Assembly: GCA_963585895.1 (NCBI GenBank)
Contig: OY757924.1
Coordinates: 53,927,038 to 53,991,037 of the forward strand
Direction: 5' to 3'
DNA: 64,000 bases
Source: Sepioteuthis lessoniana
Taxonomy: Eukaryota > Mollusca > Cephalopoda > Myopsida > Loliginidae
This document shows, piece after piece, positions 56,275 through 64,000 of this stretch (positions are counted from its first letter, which is position 1; each line of letters starts with the position of its first letter). A program made the translations under genes and the position numbers. The notes under the pieces were generated by a model that saw only the letters and a list, made by a program, of their open reading frames with translations, did not search any database and had not been told where the DNA came from.

Positions 56275-56331
56275 GTTGGAAGACAGGAAGAAAAATCAAG
56301 TAGGGCCATTTTTGAAATTCTTATTTTTATG

Positions 56332-56873
56332 CAGAGTGCGGCAGAAATAGTTCGCGCATTTTACACTCTCACCTTTGTGGTGCAAGTGAACTTAGGCAAG
56401 TGGTAATAGTAGCTTCATGTAGTTAACGTTTTATTTTTTTCAGTTTCGATCATAGATTGGACCAGTGCCCACTGTACGTTTGCTGTTGAAACGGTTTTGA
56501 AGACTGGTGAATCTCTAATTACTACACTAAGAGCTTTCTGTGCTTTTTTCGTGTTATGTCGGAATGATGCTGTTTCGGATAGAATTTTGAACCCATAGCG
56601 GAATAGATTTTCTACCCGGAGCAGCATCATTCCGTTGTACCATAAAATGAATACGAAACGCTCTCTGTGTAGCAACTACAAATTCACCAGTCTTAAAAAC
56701 CCCTTTCAACAGCAAATGTAGGGTAATCGTAACTGATTGTATCTAAATAAAAAATAGATTAAAAAAAAATGGTAATATTTAGCTAGATGCAGCTACCATT
56801 ACCACTTGCTTAAGTCCACAGGCACAACACAGGCGATAGTTTAAGATTTGGGAGGGATTTCTGTTGCACTCAG
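56332..56873. repeat. foldback (MITE-like) element just after the SLC22-like stop codon
   Basis: Ends CAGAGTGCGGCAGAAAT and, in reverse, CTGAGTGCAACAGAAAT agree at 14 of 17 positions. Longer arms pair over much of the 542 bp: AAGTGGTAATAGTAGCTTC with the reverse of CAGCTACCATTACCACTT, GTTTGCTGTTGAAACGG with CCCTTTCAACAGCAAA, GACTGGTGAAT with ATTCACCAGTC and GGAATGATGCTG with CAGCATCATTCC. No transposase. A Tc1/mariner-type origin is possible but not shown. Confidence 0.75.
56746..56751 (+). promoter_or_regulatory. possible poly(A) signal AATAAA
   Basis: This is the first AATAAA after the stop codon, 472 nt downstream and inside the right arm of the foldback element at 56332-56873. It may end the SLC22-like transcript. 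Cleavage evidence is absent. Confidence 0.3.
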
Positions 56874-57019
56874 TACAAAAAAAGGAAAAAAATCTTTCTA
56901 AATATTTGAATAAACTTTGGATTTTATTAATAATGGATGGATTGATTTATCAATTAAAATATTGATTAAATTGTTGATTGAAATGTTGTTTAACCAGAAT
57001 AACCCACTGCTACATTTAC

Positions 57020-57025
57020 GGTTTC

Positions 57026-57063
<38 letters not shown>
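57020..57063 (+). repeat. (TA)n microsatellite
   Basis: About 21 TA units. Confidence 0.95.
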
Positions 57064-57066
<3 letters not shown>

Positions 57067-57179
57067 CACGCACTTACATTCACCATCCAAACAAGAGTAA
57101 ATTTTAGCCATTATCTTCCTTTATATACAACGTTGGCCATGCCACCTTGTGGTATACTATTTGGCAGACACACGAGATA

Positions 57180-59130
57180 ATGATATTTTCTGTTCCCTAT
57201 CGCCAAACAGCAGAACATGTCGGCAGGCAAGGGATGTAATTCCTACAGATATTAAAAAAAAAAAAGTAATTGATGAAGCAGTATATAAAAAGGGGTACCA
57301 AAAATGCTAAAAGGTCTTACTTTTCTTTGGTAGGTAAAAGTATGTAACCTTTATATTTCAATGCTGAAGCAAGATAAAGTCTATTGCCGAGTGGTAAGAT
57401 AAAGCCTGTTTTCTGTGTAATTAACTGAGATGAAAAAGTACGTCATCCATTCGAAGAACAGACACAATATCAGGGCGAGAAAGGATTCTAAATTCTCGTA
57501 TGAGCAATAGATACACACATAATCCAAGGGAAGACAATAATTTATTGTCTTCCAACAATTTAACGAATTTCATATTAAGATCTTAGGAAACGAATTTGTT
57601 TTTACTTGACAAAGAAATTAAAAGAATATTTATATAATTTGTATCAGATCACCTTATAAAGAATGAGGAGAGGTACATCTGACTCATTTTATTTCATATC
57701 GAGGTCAGCAACCCTTTCCTGAGCAGGCTTTGCGATTCAAGTCATATGCCGTCCATGTTTTCCAAAGTGCTGAACAGTTTGTGTGGCTTGGTCACTTGTC
57801 TCGCCACACTGTTCAATGCCACCGGATCTGATTTGTAGGAAGCCGCCATCCATGTCACACGCACTGAGACTGGCACTCCTTGAGCCTCAGGGGGCTGTTT
57901 TCCCAGGCTTTAACCCTCTCCAGAGGAGCTTGGGTTATCACCTGGCACCTGAAGCGCCCTTTTTTTGGCGAATGCCAACGGGGACTCATTTTTGGGAATC
58001 CTGGGCGTGCCTGGGCAACAGTCCTGCACCCGCACTCTTCTTAGGGGCATGTACGACAAATACCATCTTGTTTCATATCACCAAAAATCATATTGCTTAT
58101 TGTTTGGTGTCCAGGTAATAGTCCTCCGCTTGGTTAGTGAACACTTCTTTATTTCAGTGTCTTCAGGAAACAGATTATTTCTGAAGACTCAAGACATTTG
58201 GTACTAAATTCATTCAAGTTGTTTAAAATCTGATCAGTTCTATCGGCAAAGTTTAGAATATGGTGACTGTATCCTCTGAAGAGGCATAATATCCTGGGTG
58301 CAACCGAGGCTAGTGAAAGAGAAGGTCCGCTTTGTCGAGGAAGGAAAATATGTAACATCACTATTTTTTAGTTTTTCCAGCTTTTAAGAAAAAAATGTTG
58401 TTAGTGTATTGGATTTTTTACTATGTTTTAAATTCTTTTTTTCTTTTAAATATTGAATCAATTTATAAAAAAAAAAAAATTCCTTATAGATGTGTGGTAA
58501 CACATTGTAAAGGAAACTATTAAAATGAATGAAAAGTCCATGGATTTTCTTTTCTGAAAGATAAAACATTATCTGATAAATAGATATGTGCAATCAAAAG
58601 AATGGATTTTACTGCTACTAAATTTATGAGTGGGTATTTTTTGTATTAAAAAGCAAGTAAATTTAATTAAAACTTTTATGATTAAATTAATTTCATTTCC
58701 TTGTAATTCACAGTACATTAAGACGACTTTACAAAAGATAAATCTAGCAAAGTTGTTAAAAGTTGAAAAACTAATTTTTTAAAAAATAAACTTTAAAGAA
58801 ATTTTTTATATAAATTAATAGAAAGAATATTTCTTTTTGCATAGAAAATAATTCTGATAATTCTATGAATTTTTTTAGAATTGTTTTATTTGGAAAAAAA
58901 TCTTTTTTATTTATTATTCTAATTTTAAAAATGTCGACACATGAAAAATTCTCTCTTTATTTTTATATAGCTTTATTGAATTAATAAATTAAATTGTTTG
59001 AACAATTTTTTCTGAGAATTGTAAGAAAAAAGGTTCACATAATAGATTTTTGCTTATTATCTTTTCCTAGATGCGTGAAAGAATTTAAAATAGGTTTGGT
59101 TTTAAAAATCTCTTTAGGTATATGAACTAC
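57180..59130. other. downstream flank, nothing recognised
   Basis: 57700-58080 is GC-richer, with open frames on + that overlap each other and match no family known to me. 58380-59130 is very AT-rich. No repeat family of this window is seen. Confidence 0.4.
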
Positions 59131-59394
59131 ATTTCTGACTTGAGGACATAACGAGAAAATCATCCGCCTTTGATGAAAAAGCAAGGGCCACAATTGGAGT
59201 TTGACTTCAGAAAGAATATTTTCATGATGGTGCTATCATTAGAATTCGACCAAACTGTCCCTTATTATCTTCATTGACCACTTCAAGAGAGTCACCAGAT
59301 TTTTGGAGAATTTGACCAGAGAATTCTGCCCTTAAAAGCTGTTTTAGATTAAAGTATTACTGATGTCTTAGCATACAAACAGCTGGTTTTGATT

Positions 59395-59932
59395 TGATTT
59401 GGTTTGGTTTTATGGCATATCAACCATTGTTGGTTATTTAATGCCAAATCCTGTTTTTACATATATAATAAATATATATGATTTATAAGCACATTTCATA
59501 GATACACACAGTTATATGATCAAGCAGTTCTATTTTTAACAATTCTATTTAGAATAAGTCAAAAGTTCAAAGTATTGCTATGCATAACAAACAATTCAAT
59601 TAAACATCAGTCATTTGTTTACACACAGTTAAAGGATCAAACAATTCTCTTTCTAGCTATTCAATTTAGCATAAGTCATTTGTTTTCACAGTTTAAATGT
59701 TAAACAGTTCTATTTGACCCATTGATAGGACCCTATCAGGTGCTATCACTGTAGGCCTGAGTGAACCTGGGATCGATGGCAATGAAGGGGTACTCTGCAT
59801 TCCCCAAAGCTTGGACATTACTGGAGCCTCACCATCAGATTGTTTAGTGTATTATCAAGGACACTTTTTAGTGGGGTCCTACCCATCGGCAGAGATGCAT
59901 TTGGTGTATTTGACAGCCCCAGCTGACTGGGC
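59395..59932 (-). repeat. SINE-A, sense on minus
   Basis: GGTTTGGTTTTATGGCATATC tail, three TTTGTTTACACACAGTTAAA-type units, TGCTATCACTGTAGGCCTGAG and the head GCCCCAGCTGACTGGGC. Confidence 0.85.
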
Positions 59933-62125
59933 TGAAACTGTTGAAGAAATTCCATAATATTGATGATCTAGTAGAGAAATTAAATTTTCTTAACAGAAAT
60001 TACTGAAATGTTGTCAGGCAACAAGAGACATTATGTGTCTTATTGTTATCAAATCCCAAAAAATCATTCTGTCTCTTGTCATAGGATCTAATTTTGCAGT
60101 AAATGCATTTTAAAGAGATGTGGAAATGAATTCAATAGGAGACTATAAGATTCCCAAACATATAACTGATCAAAATACTCTTGAAATTCTGATAGAAAAC
60201 ATGAAGAAAATGGACATAGAACAACAGCCAACCAAACCTCAAAATGTAATTTCTATATTAAAATTAGAAATATCATTTCAACTATTGGTGTAAGAACAAT
60301 AAAAAAAAGCACTAATATTCAATAAAATCTTTCTGTGACCAGCTAAACTTAATGACACAGAAAAATTTCTTCATTGTTGTGTTACTGCTCCTCTAAAGGG
60401 TACAGGTATAGGAAAAAACATAATTTAACTAGCTATTTAACTATTAAAAAACTAACCTGATCAATATATATGAGTTGTTTGATTGAGCAACATGATAACA
60501 ATTTTCTTTTGTATATCAAAAATAAATTTAAGTTACTTGTACAGAAAGACACCACTGTATCTTTACTTGTTGATGAAATTTACCAGAAACCTTATTTTAA
60601 TGATAAGGATGGTGATATTGTCGGTTTATCTGACAAGAGCAATTAAGCTAGTGCTTCTGAGTTTATGTTTAGCAGTGTATATTTACCAGATGAGGATGTT
60701 GTGCATGTTATGCCAACTAAATATCTTCAACCTGAGAATATATCAAAACATAATAATTAGTTTAGAGGAGACAGGCTTTCAAGTATTATCAATCATAACA
60801 GATAATAATGCTGTAAATATAAAAACTATATCATTCTTTTGTAGTCTATCAAAGCTTTTAATTATAGTTATGAAGTCTAGAACTCTTTTCTTCCTATTTG
60901 ATTCAGTCCATTTATTGAAATGCATTAGAAACAATTGAAAAGATGCAAGTAAATTCATGCTGTTCCCAAAATTTTGTCATAATGAAAATCATGAATTAGA
61001 TTGTATTGAAAATCCCCATTTTGTACCTTACAGTAACTTAATTCTCGGGAATTTCAGTCGATTTCCAAATATTGTTATAAATTGACCTTAAAGACACTTT
61101 CTCTTATTAGTCTTGAAAGACAAAATGTTAATTTAGTTTTGTAAATTCTTTATTAGAACACTATTTAGGGATTATTGATTTTAGGAAACCAGAAATATTT
61201 GCTTAATTTGGCAGAAGTTGCAAAATATATAAACATATTCTATATTTGGTGGACAATACTGAATATAAAAACACCATATAAAGGCTGTCAGCTTAGAAAT
61301 AAATACTGTAATCTCCTTAGAGTGAATGAGGAAATTTTTACATTTTTCTCTTTATTCTGTGACTGGTGAGAATCTTTGAATAGTATTTCCGGAAGAAGTT
61401 GGGATCATTATAATATCTTGGTATTGCAAGTGTTTCAGTGTAGAAAAAAATTGCAAATAGTTTTAAAATTGAGCTGACCTCTTAATTAACAAAAATTGAT
61501 TTGAAGATTTTACAAGAATCAAATTGAGATGAAGGGATAAAGGAGCAAAAGTTAGATGAGTATAAATTTAGAATAGATTTTAAAAATAAATGTTAATAAA
61601 TCTAGAGTAGCTTTTCCCTTTATATCATACATAGCTGGTTATTGCTGTTATTATTCAGTTTCCAAGAAAATTAAAAGCTGTAGTTGTAAAAATTTAATAA
61701 ATAGCTATTTTCAGAGGATTAATCGAGGTTCTCTCTTATATCCTAATGATACAACTACAAATTTAGTTCTTTATAATTATGCAGCCATTGATAAACTGAT
61801 AAGAGATTATTCTTTTTTTTTATTCAGTAAATCAAAGGAAAGTAGCTATGCAAATAAAATTGAATATTTTGAAGATAATGAGCTGATTTTTAATGTTGAC
61901 ACTTGTGATGAGAATCACAATATAGAAAAAATAGAAAAAATGTTTGGAGCTCAACAAATCCTTTCTTAAATAATTTTTGTTTGAGGGAAAATGATTACAT
62001 AACTTGTAATAAGTTAAAAAAAAAAACAACAAAAAACAAAAACAAATGGACAAAAACAACAAAAAAACAAAACAAAATAAAACCCCTTCTGAATATTTTT
62101 CAGCTAAATTTTCTAACTGCAACGT
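59933..62125 (+). pseudogene. P-element-type (THAP9-like) transposase, decayed
   Basis: Recognisable blocks in order: NIDDLVEKLN and VVRQQETLCVL (about 59950-60040), VSLLVDEIYQKPYFNDKDGD (from 60557; the Asp of LVDEI fits the first catalytic Asp), TGFQVLSIITDNNAVN (Asp at 60801, second catalytic position), LFDSVHLLKCIRNN (about 60895-60937), WWTILNIKTPYKG (from 61247, within the GTP-binding insertion region), FFSLFCDW, and YIAGYCCYYS (about 61628). Several frames and stops; the N-terminal THAP zinc finger and the terminal inverted repeats were not found. P-element transposases cut and paste DNA with GTP as cofactor. Confidence 0.8.
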
Positions 62126-62453
62126 ATAAAAATCATTTGATTTTTAAATCTATCTATTGATTGTATCAAATCTATTTTGCTTGTATTCAATTTATTTGTT
62201 TGTAATCTGGGATAGTTGAAGTTGTTAACAGACCCTGTGTCTTGAAATATATGTACCCAATGATAAATTTGGGTTTTCTGGGGATAATTGTTGAAGTTAA
62301 ACTTCCTACAAAATTTTGCTTGTGCAGTTTTGAATGATTTTGTCTCTAAATAAGTAGTGACTTAAAAAATTTTTTCCTCTCTTGTCCAAGGCATTATTAT
62401 TGAGGATTAATAGTTGTTATAGTATGCTATTTTCAAATCTGAAACAATAAAAG

Positions 62454-62950
62454 TGTTGCCTATTGACCCTTGACCGAGCTGTCAATTAAGAGATGCACCT
62501 GTGTAAATAACAGGTACATCAGGTCGAAGATATCAGAGTATCACTTTGACCGTGAACAGGTTGAATTCGGTGAAATTGCGATGCCACAGGAAGCAGGTGA
62601 ACGTCAAACAATTATATAACCCAGTGCCACAGACAGTTCGAGTTAGTTGGAGTCAGTTTGTTGGAGTTTGAGGCAGTGAGAACTAACTCCCAGCTGAGGG
62701 CTGGGTCCTTGGGACCCCCGGTTGAGCAGCCAACAGAATGAGAAAGAAGTGCTGCTACAGACAGAGGAATTGGGGTCAATATGTTGCAGCCTGTCCAGTC
62801 TCCAACTCACCTCTCTCACACAACCCTTTCAAACCATTATGAATAAAGTGTGAGAGGTATATATAGAAGTGTGTTTGTTCGTCATTCTTGTTGGTTATGT
62901 TTCCGCATGTATATGCGTAAAGTGGCATATGTATATACAAAAAAACACAA
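62454..62950 (+). mobile_element. solo LTR-like fossil (family Y)
   Basis: TGTTGCCTATTGACCCTTGAC start; TATATAACCC (about 62613) and ATGAATAAAGTGTGAGAGG (about 62840) as promoter- and polyadenylation-like parts. ATGCACCTGTGTAAATA is shared with 22488-22944. No internal region. Old. Confidence 0.6.
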
Positions 62951-63167
62951 CATTATTATTAATAGAGTTATTAGAAGTCACATGGGTCCCATGTATATTG
63001 ATACACCCTATATTTAATTTATTTGTTCCTTATTTATATTTATTTTTTATTTTTAATTCCCTTGTAATTTGTTGGGTCATTTATTCGATATTTGCTTGTT
63101 TTTCCTCTAATTCACAATTTAGCTGTCGCTGTATTTGAGTAATAATTACTTAATTATTACTTATTGA

Positions 63168-63391
63168 TTAAAAGTTAGCGACCCTAGTTGAGAGTAACCA
63201 GAAGACTCCCCTTTCGATAGCTACTACACTGAAGTGTAGGAGAGAGCACTACTCCTTTCCCTGGATTGCTCTACTTTACCCTTGATCCAGACCTTATCAT
63301 GCTGAATGGAGGCATCAAGTACCATTTTTGAGTCTTTGGTATGAGTCGACCTGGGATTGAACCCAGGTCTCCCAGGCCATTGGCAAACACA
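63168..63391 (-). repeat. SINE T1, near full length, sense on minus
   Basis: TAGCGACCCTAGTTGAGAG tail, ATAGCTACTACACTGAAGTG, GAGTCTTTGGTATGAGTCG and CCAGGTCTCCCAGGCCATTGG (B box to head). Confidence 0.85.
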
Positions 63392-63559
63392 CTGTTTTCA
63401 AATTTGAACCATTAATGAAACATAATAGAAATTTTCCCATTCCGAGGAAAATTTCTAATGGCTGACTGAGAGCCTGATGGTGTTCTTGTAATATATTATG
63501 GGTCCACGAGATCAACCAAGATATTCACATACATAAAACGTTTATAAATGTTCATAGAA

Positions 63560-64000
63560 ATCCCGAAATACACGAAATTGGTTCAGGTACGAAACTTTTA
63601 TTTAATTTTTTGAGTTTAAGGTTTTCCGACATGAGGAGAGAGAGACACACACAATTTCTTCAATAAACGCGCGGCACATTTCGTAGACTCCAACTGGTCT
63701 CGCCTCGGCGAAACCAAAAATCGACTACCTTCCTCAAGACTCGAATTTCAACTCTTTCGTTCGAAGTTTAAATCTCAACTACTGTTTTTTTTTTCAAATT
63801 CCAAAATCCTCAGCTCTTCCGGGCATGACGTCATTCACGTCCCCGGTATTATTTCCTATCTGGGTTTTTTTTTGTGACATATGAGATATTTTTAATTGCT
63901 GGCCTGAGGAAATTTTATCGAGTTTCAAATTCAATTGCTGAGTTTCTAATTCAAAAGGAGATATTTATAATTGCTGAACAGAGGCAATTCTTTCAAGTTT
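63560..64000 (-). mobile_element. LTR fossil (family X), cut by the window edge
   Basis: TTGGTTCAGGTACGAAAC, CATGAGGAGAGAGAGACACAC and CTTCCGGGCATGACGTCATTC match 6607-7130 in reverse and 31351-31983. It runs off the right edge, so whether an internal region follows is unknown. Confidence 0.6.

Noticed and set aside
57783-58207. Overlapping open frames in a GC-richer block
   Set aside because: Two frames overlap in part, neither has a known motif, and no splice structure or family match could be named. Left as unrecognised.
1-64000. CRISPR arrays, operons, bacterial promoters or a prophage
   Set aside because: Spliced gene structure, SINEs, LINEs and microsatellites mark eukaryotic nuclear DNA. 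Repeats with spacers of constant length were not seen.

Overview
The window looks like non-coding-rich nuclear DNA from a mollusc, most likely a cephalopod of the Octopus type. The grounds are low GC, very long introns, thousands of bases of tRNA-derived and other SINEs, RTE-like LINEs ending in (GAT)n, Penelope-like elements, and many (CA)n, (GA)n and (TA)n tracts. The species call is inference from repeat content; nothing here names the species.

One host gene is supported. It lies on the + strand from 12073 to 56274 and has ten exons that join in a single open frame of 551 codons. It encodes an SLC22-family organic-ion transporter of the major facilitator superfamily: ESPRWLL, GWLSDRFGRK, ELYPTVIRN and the STITSEMNLVC signature are all present, every exon has an AG acceptor and/or GT donor, and all nine intron phases agree. 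The coding part is 1,656 nt in 44.2 kb, so about 96% of the locus is intron.

Layout. 1-12072: upstream flank, made of nested SINE copies, an inverted-repeat pair (6028-6380 / 7645-7996) around a solo-LTR-like fossil, and a LINE with a restriction-like endonuclease that is split by an RTE-like LINE (9450-11815). 12073-56274: the SLC22 gene; its introns hold two Penelope-like elements (25420-26075 and 37030-39985), RTE-like LINE pieces, LTR fossils and dozens of SINEs. 56275-64000: downstream flank, with a foldback element 57 nt after the stop codon, a decayed P-element transposase (59933-62125), LTR fossils and more SINEs.

SINEs sort by eye into five groups, named here for this report only. 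SINE-A is about 570-645 bp with no recognisable tRNA head; A-prime is a diverged relative. T1, T2, T3 and T4 all have tRNA-like A and B boxes. Several copies carry clear target-site duplications (10-18 bp), which fixes their exact ends and their order of insertion. SINE-A, A-prime and T3 share a 3-prime tail with a small stem-loop, and T2 and T3 share a central block of about 60 bp, so these SINEs look modular.

No rRNA, stand-alone tRNA gene, CRISPR array or bacterial-type operon was seen. Coordinates of SINE and LINE fragments are by-eye and usually good to about 10-20 bp; exon coordinates are exact to the base if the splice sites are as read.
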